Positions 36,894 through 45,450 of a stretch of DNA of 64,000 bases are shown one piece after another. Position 1 is the first letter of the stretch; each line of letters starts with the position of its first letter. Position numbers and translations under genes: made by a program. The notes under the pieces are model-generated. The model did not search any database. It was given only the letters and a program-made list of their open reading frames with translations, and was not told the origin of the DNA. The stretch is taken from positions 40,530 through 104,529 of the forward strand of contig NZ_LGKP01000002.1 of the NCBI RefSeq assembly GCF_001306135.1. Direction: 5' to 3'. Source of the DNA: Herpetosiphon geysericola (lineage in GTDB: Bacteria; Chloroflexota; Chloroflexia; Chloroflexales; Herpetosiphonaceae).

Positions 36894-37679
36894 TTAATTA
36901 TCCTCAACCAATGCTAACAAACGCTCAAGCTCTGGCAAAGGTGCGGGCCTAAGCTCAGCAAGCGGCGAGGTTAATTGCAGCATTGTCGCAATCAGGCCTT
37001 GAATTACCTGTTTTTGGGCGAGCGTTGTCGCCGCAAACTGGCTGCGCGAGCCATGCTGGTAGCTCCATGGTCGCTGTTCGATTAAGCGTTCGACTTCAAG
37101 CACAATTCGTTGCAATTCTTCCAGCCATGTCGTCACAAATCCATGATCGCGGCGAATTAGATATTTAATCGTGACTGCGCTCATCATCCAAAAAAACGCC
37201 ACTCGTTCTTTGATTAATTCAGTTGGGTTTGGCTCAACCTGCGGGGCAGCTGCCACTGCAATTGGCTCATGCTCAAACAAGATCAGCGCATCGACTGGAC
37301 GTTGCGCCTTGTCAGCTGGAACTAATGTCCAATCAACCATTATGCCAGTGCCTTGATAGCAGACAAAGCTTTGAGTTCCGCCTGCTGGCGCATTGTGATG
37401 GGCTTCGTACAGCGCAGCAATTGGGCCAAATGTTGTAAACAAGGCAGCTCGTTCAGGCGTTGTGCTGGCGCGATTAATCGCTGGTTTGGCGCATAATTGG
37501 GCGCTTGCTGCCTCGGCTACTAGCAACATCAGATCAAGATCGCTAACTGCATCAGCAGCGTTGCGGCCAAAACTGCCAACCAGCCATCCAGCTACAAAAC
37601 GCTGATCAGCTGCGAGGGTTTGGCGTAACTGGACGACTAAACCATCGCGCTGGGTTTGATATTCAAGCACATCATGCAT
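36894..37679 (-). CDS. Nucleotidyltransferase-fold protein
   Basis: The 261-residue protein has the polymerase-beta-like signature GWLVGSFGRNAADAVSDLDLMLLV split as GSFGRN and SDLDLML, with metal ligands near D47 and D49, and a helical C-terminal domain as in aminoglycoside adenylyltransferases. It may transfer a nucleotide to a small molecule or protein. The ATG at 37679 lies inside the end of the methyltransferase gene (8-bp overlap), so the two are coupled. Substrate unknown. Confidence 0.82.
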   Translation of the reverse strand: MHDVLEYQTQRDGLVVQLRQTLAADQRFVAGWLVGSFGRNAADAVSDLDLMLLVAEAASAQLCAKPAINRASTTPERAALFTTFGPIAALYEAHHNAPAGGTQSFVCYQGTGIMVDWTLVPADKAQRPVDALILFEHEPIAVAAAPQVEPNPTELIKERVAFFWMMSAVTIKYLIRRDHGFVTTWLEELQRIVLEVERLIEQRPWSYQHGSRSQFAATTLAQKQVIQGLIATMLQLTSPLAELRPAPLPELERLLALVEDN

Positions 37680-38739
37680 CAATCACTATCCTATCAAGAG
37701 TGATTGGTCTAGTTGCAAGTTCCCAAAGAAACCGTGGTTGATCATCAAGAATATATTGAAAGGTCAACGTGCCACCATGTGGTAGCATTTGGATATGATC
37801 GATTGCAGTAAGATAGGTTAGTCCTGACTCATAATCATCCAACCGGATATCGCCATAGGTCTGAATCTGAGTCTGGAGGGCGAGCGATCGCATGTCAGTT
37901 GTTATCGGGGGGATAGAAACAGTTATTGCTGGAAAGGTTAATGGCTCAGGATAGGTGACAGAATAGCCACTCATGGTTGCTTGGTCGACTGTAAAGATTG
38001 GCCCAAGTTCGATGCGTTGGCGTTGAGGCGTGGCATTATCACTATTAAAATCAAACTCCTTGGCCAGATTAACCAGGATTGCATTGACCGTAATGCGTTC
38101 AGGAACTAGCAAGCCATCAGGCAGCAAGCTCCGGAGCAGATGGGCAGTAATTGCAACCTGTGGTTCATTGGCTAATCCCTTTTGCATCGTTTCTGTTACT
38201 ACAAGATGATAGGATTCATCAGGCGTAAACTGGGTTGCATCAGCCTGAATGAATGCTTGGATTGAGTCCTCAACCTGAAAATGTGCTGCAATTTGACGAA
38301 CTGAATCTAAGGTTGATTGATGATAGTCAAGAACCCAAAATTGGACTTCCGTGGGTTTAAAAACCGTCATAAGTGGCAATGCGAGTGGAGCAAATGGTCC
38401 GGAACCAGCATAGAGCACCCGAAGGCATTGATTGGGAAACCGTTGCTGAAGTTCCTGAATTGCAGCATAAACACCCTGTAAAAAGCGCGTTGTGCGCAAG
38501 AAATCATGGAGACAGCGACCTGCATTGCGCGGTGAAATCATGCGCCCATAGGGTGATGGAGTATCACGATGAATGCTGGTTTCAATTGCGACTTCGCCAT
38601 GGCCAACGATCTTGACGCAGATTGAGAAATAACGTTCAATTGCCTGTTGCCACTGTAGATACGAGCCATTGCGATCAAGCATCTGGCTTGTAAGCTCTGC
38701 CAGTTCCTCAAATGCTGAAAGAGATGCCGAATGGGCCAT
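37672..38739 (-). CDS. SAM-dependent methyltransferase-like protein
   Basis: The 355-residue protein has a helical N-terminal part (about 1-105), a Rossmann methyltransferase core with motif I RVLYAGSGPFAPLALPL and the acidic loop VLDYHQSTL, then VVTETMQKGLANEPQV and a C-terminal beta-barrel-like domain. This order resembles PRMT-type enzymes: VTETMQKGL sits where those have their double-E loop. Its target is unknown. GAGGAC precedes the ATG, and it is followed by the overlapping nucleotidyltransferase gene. Confidence 0.75.
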   Translation of the reverse strand: MAHSASLSAFEELAELTSQMLDRNGSYLQWQQAIERYFSICVKIVGHGEVAIETSIHRDTPSPYGRMISPRNAGRCLHDFLRTTRFLQGVYAAIQELQQRFPNQCLRVLYAGSGPFAPLALPLMTVFKPTEVQFWVLDYHQSTLDSVRQIAAHFQVEDSIQAFIQADATQFTPDESYHLVVTETMQKGLANEPQVAITAHLLRSLLPDGLLVPERITVNAILVNLAKEFDFNSDNATPQRQRIELGPIFTVDQATMSGYSVTYPEPLTFPAITVSIPPITTDMRSLALQTQIQTYGDIRLDDYESGLTYLTAIDHIQMLPHGGTLTFQYILDDQPRFLWELATRPITLDRIVIDA

Positions 38740-38823
38740 AGAGTCCTCGCTCAGGCTATAAAATTGTGTGAAGAGTATACATCGGAACAGGTTGGGATAA
38801 TGCCGACCTTAATTCTACGATAT

Positions 38824-39834
38824 TCATTTCTGCACATCCAATTCAATCACTGTAATGCCTTTTTCGTCGGCAACCGCAAAGCGCTTGTTTGCTTGGTCGA
38901 AGGCAGTTGGTGGCAGCGCTTGGTCAAGCCTGCCGATCATGCTGTGGGTTTGGCGACCAGTAGCCAACTCTGGCCAACGCTGCACCACTTTGCCAGTTGT
39001 GCAATCGAATACTTTGGGATGATCAAAGAAGCCGACCACATAGCGCTCGCTTAGGGCCATGGCCGTGCCCACGATTTCTGCTGCCTGTACAGTTGCCCGA
39101 AATTGGCGATTTTCCAAATCGTAGTAGCCAATGCTATGTGCTCCGCGCCGCTGCACCAGCGTATCAACCAAATTTGCATTGAGGTTGGCAAACTCATCGG
39201 TGATGATCAGTAGAGTTTGTTCATCCAAAAAGCTGACCGAGCTAATATCAACTTTGATTGGCGGGCAAAAGCCTTCAGTATCGAGAATTTGCGGCTCTGA
39301 CCATAGCTCATCGACTTTGTAGATTGCCACGGTATGGGCTGGCTGCCATTGCCAACCGGCGCTGACCACCCAGGTGCCTTTGGGACTGACGCTCAAGCGC
39401 GAATGAAAAATATCAACTGGTTTGCGCTTCCAGCCCTCAGTCAAACGCCGCCCAGTTGCTACATCCTCCAGATCAAGTTGGTTGTGCTTATCGGGGCAGT
39501 GCAGCAGCACATCATTCAAATCGGCATGTTGCAACACAGCAATCGGGTATTCATAGCTATCGGCGTAGTAATAACTGCGGTTAATTTCGCGCACAATTTT
39601 GCCATTTTTGAGCACCAAGCCCTTCGTTCCCAAGCGTTGATAGATGACCACTACCTCGCCTGAGGCCGATTGCACCGCCGCATCAAAAGGATACGGATAG
39701 ACCGTGGCCGAACGCTTAATCTTGCCATCAAGCTGATAGCGCGTCCCGCCCGCAACCCAATCAATCAAACTATTATCGTTCCAGCATAACGAGCGCACGT
39801 TTGGCGCAGGAATGCGATATTCGCGATAGTTCAT
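38824..39834 (-). CDS. Beta-propeller-like protein, unknown function
   Basis: The 336-residue protein has no signal peptide and reads as repeated short beta strands of a propeller: VRSLCWNDNSLIDWVAG, RLSVSPKGTWVVSAGW, VSFLDEQTLLIITDE, FDQANKRFAVADEKGITVI. Individual blades cannot be assigned to a family. GGGG lies upstream of the ATG. It is probably a cytoplasmic binding or scaffold protein. The name is a guess from strand pattern. Confidence 0.65.
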   Translation of the reverse strand: MNYREYRIPAPNVRSLCWNDNSLIDWVAGGTRYQLDGKIKRSATVYPYPFDAAVQSASGEVVVIYQRLGTKGLVLKNGKIVREINRSYYYADSYEYPIAVLQHADLNDVLLHCPDKHNQLDLEDVATGRRLTEGWKRKPVDIFHSRLSVSPKGTWVVSAGWQWQPAHTVAIYKVDELWSEPQILDTEGFCPPIKVDISSVSFLDEQTLLIITDEFANLNANLVDTLVQRRGAHSIGYYDLENRQFRATVQAAEIVGTAMALSERYVVGFFDHPKVFDCTTGKVVQRWPELATGRQTHSMIGRLDQALPPTAFDQANKRFAVADEKGITVIELDVQK

Positions 39835-39912
39835 ATAATCCCCGTCTATTTTTACCGATTTGGCTATAGCAGCAGTTGTGCCGCGTTATTCAAATCATTG
39901 TAATAAGTCTAT

Positions 39913-39941
39913 TGCATCAGCAGGATTGCTGTGCTATACTT
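39913..39941 (+). promoter_or_regulatory. Promoter of the APH-type gene leader
   Basis: TTGCAT (39913-39918), 17 bp, TATACT (39936-39941). The start site near 39948 would leave a leader of about 245 bases before the start codon at 40194. The boxes match those predicted for nusA and rpmB. Confidence 0.5.
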
Positions 39942-39947
39942 CTGTAA

Positions 39948-40193
39948 CGTTTCAGAAACACAAGCGTTGCTTCAGCGTTTCGTCTGTTAATGGTCTTTGG
40001 AGCATGTGCGGCAAACACATTCCAAAACCCGAGATTCGCGAGCCTCGCGTGTTCGAAGCATACTCTCCTTGCACTCCCAGCGGATTGGCCTTGATTCTCC
40101 CGATGAGGGTTGCTGCGCTGGGAGTGTTTTATTTAAGCAGCAATGTTCACTGGGCTAATCTGGCGTAGCGCCATGATTGCGAAAGGAACTTCA
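39948..40193 (+). promoter_or_regulatory. Attenuator-like leader with terminator before the APH-type gene
   Basis: A perfect 11-bp stem, CACTCCCAGCG (40072-40082) and CGCTGGGAGTG (40116-40126), followed by TTTTATTT makes an intrinsic terminator 60 bases before the start codon. Upstream lie other short inverted repeats (gattcgcgagcctcgcg) and a possible leader ORF from the ATG at 40003, which begins MCGKHIPKPEIREPRVFEAY and runs through the terminator. No known riboswitch core was recognised. Control by attenuation is inferred. Confidence 0.55.
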
Positions 40194-41171
40194 ATGCACA
40201 GCACTACCAAAAATCTCAAAACTGGCCAACAAATTGCTGCAATGGTTGCCCATGCGTTTGCTGGGATGCAGCTTGCGCCACATGCAGAAGCAGTTCAAGA
40301 ACTCAAAGATGGTTGGTTTAATGCCGCTTATGCGATTACGTTGGCCGATGGCCGCGAGTTTGTGCTCAAAATTGCCCCACCTCCAACCGCCGATGTGATG
40401 AGCTACGAAAAAAACATTATGCAGACCGAAGTTGCAGCAATGCGCTTGGTGCAGCAAAATCCAGCGATTCCGGTGCCAAGCATCGCCTTTTTCGACGATA
40501 GCTTGAGTATTTGCGATTCAGCCTATTTTTTTATGCAAAAAATTGCTGGCACCAACCTTGAGCAGCTACGGGCAACGCTTGAGCTAAGCATCCAAGCTGA
40601 GCTTGATCGCCAAATTGGGTCAATTATGCACCAGATTAATGGCTTTAGCGGCAGCTATTTTGGCTACGAAGGCAACCCTGATCTTCGTGATACAACGTGG
40701 CGAGCGACGTTTATTAAGCTCATTGATGCCCTGTTCGCAGATGGCCAGCGCAAAAATGTCGAATTTGAGCATAGCTATGCCGAAATTCGCGCCGCCGTGC
40801 TCAAGCATGCCGCTGCCTTGGATACAGTGACTACGCCTCAGTTAGTGCATTGGGATGCTTGGAATGGCAACTTCTTTGTTCGCGATTCCACGATTGTTGG
40901 GATTATCGATTTTGAACGGGCGTTATGGGGCGATCCCTTGATGGAAGCCCAATTTCGCCCCTTCTCAGGCGAAAGTCTGATCAATTTTATGGATGGCTAT
41001 GGCAAAATAAGCTTTACGCCTGCAGAAGAACAACGCTGCCAACTCTATTCGCTCTACTTGGCCTTGGTTATGGCAATCGAATGCTATTACCGCAATTATG
41101 ACACTGATTTTGTCCACACAATTGCCCGTCAATTGCTGGCCACAACTATGGCTTGGCTCAAGGCCAATTAG
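40194..41171 (+). CDS. Aminoglycoside phosphotransferase-family kinase
   Basis: The 325-residue protein has the APH/choline-kinase fold: nucleotide-binding N-lobe (GREFVLKIAPP), the catalytic loop LVHWDAWNGNFFV with aspartate and asparagine, and the metal-binding GIIDFERALWGDP. Family members phosphorylate aminoglycosides, choline, homoserine or other small molecules; nothing here proves drug resistance. The ATG at 40194 has AAAGGAAC upstream. Its leader contains a terminator, so expression may be inducible. A LacI regulator follows. Confidence 0.9.
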   Translation: MHSTTKNLKTGQQIAAMVAHAFAGMQLAPHAEAVQELKDGWFNAAYAITLADGREFVLKIAPPPTADVMSYEKNIMQTEVAAMRLVQQNPAIPVPSIAFFDDSLSICDSAYFFMQKIAGTNLEQLRATLELSIQAELDRQIGSIMHQINGFSGSYFGYEGNPDLRDTTWRATFIKLIDALFADGQRKNVEFEHSYAEIRAAVLKHAAALDTVTTPQLVHWDAWNGNFFVRDSTIVGIIDFERALWGDPLMEAQFRPFSGESLINFMDGYGKISFTPAEEQRCQLYSLYLALVMAIECYYRNYDTDFVHTIARQLLATTMAWLKAN

Positions 41172-41285
41172 GCATCATTGCAGGAGCAAGCAGCACGAAT
41201 CTCGGAACCGCTCCCATTGCCGTAGCAGGCGCAGCAAATAGTGCGCCAGTAGGCATCAATAAGACGTTGTTTGGAAGGTCGGATT

Positions 41286-42317
41286 ATGCCATCAATGACG
41301 ATTGAACAAATTGCCGAAATCGCCCAAGTTTCGATTGCGACTGTTTCGCGGGTGCTGAACAATCAGCCACATGTGCGAGCGGAAGTGCGCGAACGGGTGT
41401 TGGCTGTGATGCAGGAGCATCATTATACGCCACAGGCAGCGGCCCGTACCTTAGCTGGGCAACGACCCAAAGTTATTGCGGTGTTTATTTCTGAAACCAC
41501 CGCGACGATCTTTCGCAATTCGACCTTCTCGAATTTACTGCAAGGCATGACCGAAGCCTGTAACGCCAAGGGCTATGTTTTGATGGTTTCGCTCGATAGC
41601 GCTAATCGGGCTGATGATCCGGCGACCAAATTGCTGCATGGCCGTAGCGTCGATGGCCGGATCGTAATTCCCAATACGATTAATGATCCCTTGCTGCCGC
41701 AGTTGATTGCTGATCGGGTGCCGATGGTTTTGGTTGGCAAACATCCTTTGTTGCACCATATTGTGACTGTCGATATTGACCATTTTGCTGGTAGCTATCA
41801 AGCGGTGCGGCATCTGCTGGCGCTTGGTCATGAATCGGTTGGCATGATTATTGGCTCATTGCATGCCCCAGCCAGCCATGATCAAATTGAGGGCTATCAA
41901 CAAGCCTATCGAGAGGCGGGCTTGCCGATTCACCCAGCCTTGATTGTGACTGGCGCGGAGAGCGAACACGGCGGACAAAGTGCGATTCAGCAACTTTTAG
42001 CCTTGCAACCACGGCCAACTGCGTTGTTCGTTAGTAGTGCGGTGATGGCAACAGGCGTATTGCGAACCTTGCATGAAGCTGGGCTGCGCATTCCCGATGA
42101 TATGACCGTGGTGTGTTTTGATGATGTGCCAACTGCTGCCAGCCTCAACCCCAGCATGACCTCGCTGCACCAGCCAATGTACGATTTAGGCACAACCGCC
42201 GCCAATGTGTTGATCGAAATGATCGAAGGCAAAACACCAAGCAGCGAAAACACAATCCTGCCAATTAGCATGATCGTGCGCCACGAAAACGATGAATGTT
42301 GCGATGAAGAATGTTAA
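41286..42317 (+). CDS. LacI-family transcriptional regulator
   Basis: The 343-residue protein has an N-terminal LacI helix-turn-helix (TIEQIAEIAQVSIATVSRVLNN) shown here by AQVSIATVSRVLNN and a periplasmic-binding-protein-like effector domain (SVGMIIGSLHAPASHDQIEGY). It ends with a short acidic, cysteine-containing tail (DECCDEEC). The ligand is probably a sugar or nucleoside. GGAAGG precedes the ATG at 41286. It may regulate the kinase just upstream, 114 bp away. Confidence 0.94.
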   Translation: MPSMTIEQIAEIAQVSIATVSRVLNNQPHVRAEVRERVLAVMQEHHYTPQAAARTLAGQRPKVIAVFISETTATIFRNSTFSNLLQGMTEACNAKGYVLMVSLDSANRADDPATKLLHGRSVDGRIVIPNTINDPLLPQLIADRVPMVLVGKHPLLHHIVTVDIDHFAGSYQAVRHLLALGHESVGMIIGSLHAPASHDQIEGYQQAYREAGLPIHPALIVTGAESEHGGQSAIQQLLALQPRPTALFVSSAVMATGVLRTLHEAGLRIPDDMTVVCFDDVPTAASLNPSMTSLHQPMYDLGTTAANVLIEMIEGKTPSSENTILPISMIVRHENDECCDEEC

Positions 42318-42348
42318 TGGATTGGGTGAGAGACGATTATTAATCAAA

Positions 42349-42384
42349 AAAGCCCTGCTGCTCGACTGAGCAACAGGGCTAATG
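42349..42384. terminator. Bidirectional terminator between convergent genes
   Basis: AGCCCTGCTGCTC (42351-42363) and GAGCAACAGGGCT (42368-42380) pair with one mismatch around GACT. An A run on the left gives a perfect T run for the minus-strand methyltransferase gene; the plus side reads AATGTTTTAT. Confidence 0.85.
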
Positions 42385-42386
42385 TT

Positions 42387-43502
42387 TTATTCTTCGGTTG
42401 GCAAGGGCGCTGGCACATAGCGGCCTTCGACCTTCTCGGCTAACACAAAATACGGGCCGGTGCGCATCCAGCCAAACAACCACAAATCAAGCTCCATCAG
42501 CAGCGTAACCAGATACAGCGCCCAGTAAATTGGCGAGCTTTTGGTCAGGTGGCGGCGCATTGCGCGCCGTGCCACAATTTCGCGTTGTGCGCCTGCCGAG
42601 GCATTGACGGCCTCGTCGGTTAGCACCGGAGCGCTGGCTGATTTGGCAGCTTTGCGCTTGGCAATCAGCGATTCGCCCAGTTTCATTAGCACATGCTCAA
42701 CAAACGAGGTGAAAACGCTATTCCAAAATACAACTTTAACTGGCTTGAGGCCTGCTTCAACCAAGGCTGCTTCCACATCATCCCAGGTTTTGAGGTCTTT
42801 GATGTGGTCGGATTTACGCCGTGCTTCGCGCTCGAAATCGTAAACGCCTTGCTTGACGAAGAATTTACCCAAGCGCTTGGAAATATTGATGATCGGCTGA
42901 ATTGGCGACATCTCGCGGGTATTCGAGAAGATTGCCACCCGACCGCCAACCCGCAACACGCGCGCAGTTTCGACCAAATAATCGTGGATCACATCGCGTG
43001 GGAAGTGTTCGAGCACATCGACCGAGAGCGATTTATCGAAGGCACCATCGATAAAGGGCAAACGCCGCGAATCAGCTTGAGCCAATTCCATCTCGGCCAG
43101 CGCTTGGTCGGCGAAGAGCACCGCAGGATCGCTGCCGACAATCAATCCAACTGCATCGGCGTTCCACAAGCCAAAGCGCCCATTGCCACAGGCATTATCA
43201 AACACAATATCGGTCGGTTTGAGTGCCAACATGCGCCGAATTTGGCGATGGCGCACGCCTGCTGCCAACAATGGGGGAGCCATCTCACGATAATCAAGCT
43301 CCTCGCCCATGCTTTCTTCTTCGGAAACATATTTGGAAATATAATCAAATTCAGTTTGGCGCGGCATTAAATCAATGTAGCCCTTGTGAATGGGATATTC
43401 GTTGCGACAGCCAGCGCACAACACATGCTCAGCATACACCGCCAAATCCCGTGAGTTACAGGTAGGGCATTGCAACAACCGATAAAGTTCACGTCCAACC
43501 AT
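42387..43502 (-). CDS. Methyltransferase with N-terminal zinc ribbon
   Basis: The 371-residue protein has a Trm112-like zinc ribbon (CPTC at about 12-15 and CAGC at about 29-32) followed by a class I methyltransferase core (FDNACGNGRFGLWNAD, DKSLSVDVLEHFPRDV, VLRVGGRVAIFSN). A C-terminal hydrophobic part (WALYLVTLLMELDLWLFG) suggests membrane contact. Similar proteins methylate lipids, quinones or polyketides; the substrate is unknown. AAAGGT precedes the ATG. Confidence 0.87.
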   Translation of the reverse strand: MVGRELYRLLQCPTCNSRDLAVYAEHVLCAGCRNEYPIHKGYIDLMPRQTEFDYISKYVSEEESMGEELDYREMAPPLLAAGVRHRQIRRMLALKPTDIVFDNACGNGRFGLWNADAVGLIVGSDPAVLFADQALAEMELAQADSRRLPFIDGAFDKSLSVDVLEHFPRDVIHDYLVETARVLRVGGRVAIFSNTREMSPIQPIINISKRLGKFFVKQGVYDFEREARRKSDHIKDLKTWDDVEAALVEAGLKPVKVVFWNSVFTSFVEHVLMKLGESLIAKRKAAKSASAPVLTDEAVNASAGAQREIVARRAMRRHLTKSSPIYWALYLVTLLMELDLWLFGWMRTGPYFVLAEKVEGRYVPAPLPTEE

Positions 43503-43561
43503 TGATAGACCTTTCTATTGGGGTAGCATAGAGTGCCGCGATGCGAGTGCTAAATCCACCT

Positions 43562-44137
43562 TTAGACGCGGATCAAGCCCCGAAAGCCGCGTACAGCATA
43601 ATACGAATCGGCACCACTATGATAGATAAAAACATGGTTATAGCGATAATCACCGAAGAGCGCACCGCCAAGATCGCGAATTGCAGGCGGAGTTTGCAGC
43701 CAGCTTGAGGTTTTGGTATCGAATGCTCCAAGCTGTTGCAAGGCCCAATAATCTGCTTCGCTCAGCAATGCAATCCCCATTTCCGCTGCCATATCTTGCG
43801 CACTGGTTGCTGGTTTATGTTCTTTGCGCGCATTCAGCGCTGCACGATCGTAACAGATACTGCGGCGGCCTTTGGGAGTTTCAATCGAACAATCGAAGAA
43901 CAGGTATTGATCATTTGCTGGATCGTAGCCAACCACATCTGGCTCGCCGCCAGTGCGCTCCATTTCGTTGAGCGACCACAGTTTGGCTGGCTGGGCCAAG
44001 AGTTTTGCTTCAATTTTGGCCCATTCAAGCGTTGGATGGCGCTGCATAAATTGCGCAAAGCGAGCTTGCAAGCTACGCAACAGAGCTTCGGCAGCTTCCG
44101 GTGCTAACGCTGCTTGAGTTGGATCAACACGCTTCAT
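43562..44137 (-). CDS. DUF4256 family protein
   Basis: The 191-residue protein fits the DUF4256 family: LEWAKIEAKLLAQPAKLWSL, GGEPDVVGYD, YLFFDCSIETPKGRRSICYD and LGGALFGDYRYNHVFIYHSG. The family is widespread but has no assigned function. The ATG at 44137 is preceded by GGAGGT; an upstream in-frame start would add 36 unrelated residues. It stands alone, divergent from the lipB group. Confidence 0.88.
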   Translation of the reverse strand: MKRVDPTQAALAPEAAEALLRSLQARFAQFMQRHPTLEWAKIEAKLLAQPAKLWSLNEMERTGGEPDVVGYDPANDQYLFFDCSIETPKGRRSICYDRAALNARKEHKPATSAQDMAAEMGIALLSEADYWALQQLGAFDTKTSSWLQTPPAIRDLGGALFGDYRYNHVFIYHSGADSYYAVRGFRGLIRV

Positions 44138-44326
44138 TGTGTATCGTACCTCCGCTGAAGTGCTTGGCATTGACGGAGCATAAGCAACTAGGTTTGCGCG
44201 CAATGTGCGGCTAGCTAGCGTGCTAGTATAGCAGAATTTCCTCAATTGCTAGCGATCTGGCTGCACATAAGCTGATTGTGCTATCATGCTCGCGGAGCGT
44301 TTGTTCTCAACTTGTGAGTTTAAGCT

Positions 44327-44761
44327 ATGCCTATTTTAATTCAATTAACCACCGCCGACCATGGCGGACGCGTTTCAACCGGCAAATGTGGCACCGCCGA
44401 ATGTGGCGTGAGTTGCAATTGTGGTTGCCCATATACTGCGATGGAAACTCGCGGCCATACCGAAGCCATCGAAATTATCGAAGCTCGCTATCCTAATCAA
44501 TGGCTGGGCTTGGTGATTCCGCCAGAGGAAGATGAATTTGCACCTGAGCGCGCCATGCTGGTGGCCTATTCCCACGACGATAACGAAGTGTGGGATGCGA
44601 TGAGCCGTGTAACCCACAACCAAGTGGTGCATGTCTATTTTAATGGCCAATATAGCTCCGAGTATGCAGATTGGGCGGCGAGCGAGCCTGCAACCTATGG
44701 CGCTCGGCTGAGCCAATCATCACCATTCGGCGGCGATATGATTAGCTTGATGCCTTTATGA
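44327..44761 (+). CDS. Small protein with CxxxxCxxxCxCxC cluster
   Basis: The 144-residue protein has a short N-terminal strand and then a tight cysteine cluster (KCGTAECGVSCNCGC), five cysteines in about 15 residues, followed by an acidic body (AIEIIEARYPNQWLGLVIP, HDDNEVWDAMSRVTHNQVVH). No family is recognised. Its last bases overlap the lipB start (ATGA), so it is coupled to lipoate transfer and may be linked in function. Metal or Fe-S binding is a guess from the cluster. Confidence 0.7.
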   Translation: MPILIQLTTADHGGRVSTGKCGTAECGVSCNCGCPYTAMETRGHTEAIEIIEARYPNQWLGLVIPPEEDEFAPERAMLVAYSHDDNEVWDAMSRVTHNQVVHVYFNGQYSSEYADWAASEPATYGARLSQSSPFGGDMISLMPL

Positions 44762-45432
44762 CGATTCAACAAGCGCAACGCCAACTGGCTGTGCAAATCC
44801 TTGGCATGCTCGATTATCAGGCTGCTTGGGAATTACAACGCCATTTAGTGAGCCAACGTAGCGCCGACAGCATTCCCGATACCTTGGTGTTGTTGGAGCA
44901 CCCATCAACCTATACGATTGGACGCTCTGGCGGCCACGAACACTTGTTGGTCAGCCCCGAAAGCTTGCAACAACGCGGCGCAGCCTTAATCGAGGTTGAT
45001 CGCGGCGGCGATATTACCTATCATGGGCCAGGCCAGTTGGTGGGCTACCCAATTTTGCAAATTCGCGATCATGGCCGCGATTTACATCAATATCTGCGCA
45101 TGCTCGAAGCAGTGATTATCGAACTGCTGGCTGAATATGGCCTGAGTGCGCGCCGCTTCCCTGGCTATACCGGGGTTTGGGTTGGCGATCGCAAAATTGC
45201 TGCGATTGGCGTGCGCTCGAACACCCGTGGCGTTACCTCGCATGGCTTTGCCCTGAATGTTACGACCAATTTGGATGATTTTGCAGCGATTGTGCCGTGT
45301 GGCATTCACGATTATGGCGTAACCTCTTTGGCCGAGCTGTTGCCTGTTGCGCCAGCCTTGAGCGACGTCCAACAACGAGTTATTCGGATTTTTGCCCGCA
45401 TTTTTGATTTAAACCTGCTAGAGCCTGCTTAG
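44758..45432 (+). CDS. lipB: Octanoyl-[ACP]:protein octanoyltransferase
   Basis: The 224-residue LipB has the family motifs LLEHPSTYTIGRSG, DRGGDITYHGPGQLVGYPIL, K147 (RKIAAIGV) and the catalytic C181 (IVPCGI). It moves octanoate from acyl carrier protein to lipoyl domains, the first step of lipoate synthesis. LipA, the usual partner, is not in the window. Its start overlaps the preceding small Cys protein by four bases. Confidence 0.96.
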   Translation: MTIQQAQRQLAVQILGMLDYQAAWELQRHLVSQRSADSIPDTLVLLEHPSTYTIGRSGGHEHLLVSPESLQQRGAALIEVDRGGDITYHGPGQLVGYPILQIRDHGRDLHQYLRMLEAVIIELLAEYGLSARRFPGYTGVWVGDRKIAAIGVRSNTRGVTSHGFALNVTTNLDDFAAIVPCGIHDYGVTSLAELLPVAPALSDVQQRVIRIFARIFDLNLLEPA

Positions 45433-45450
45433 TCGAGGACTATCGAAACT

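Noticed and set aside
40009..40070. Possible tRNA-like sequence (GTTCGAA near 40051)
   Set aside because: The acceptor, D and anticodon arms do not pair in the cloverleaf positions; no tRNA is supported.
40003..40168. Short ORF in the leader (MCGKHIPKPEIREPRV...) as a protein-coding gene
   Set aside because: It runs through a perfect terminator hairpin and its GGAG is only one base from the ATG. It may be a leader peptide but not a normal gene; kept only as part of the leader.
41195..41225. Partial palindrome GGAACCGCTCC upstream of the LacI gene as a LacI operator
   Set aside because: The two half-sites match poorly and no second copy lies near the kinase gene; too weak to report.
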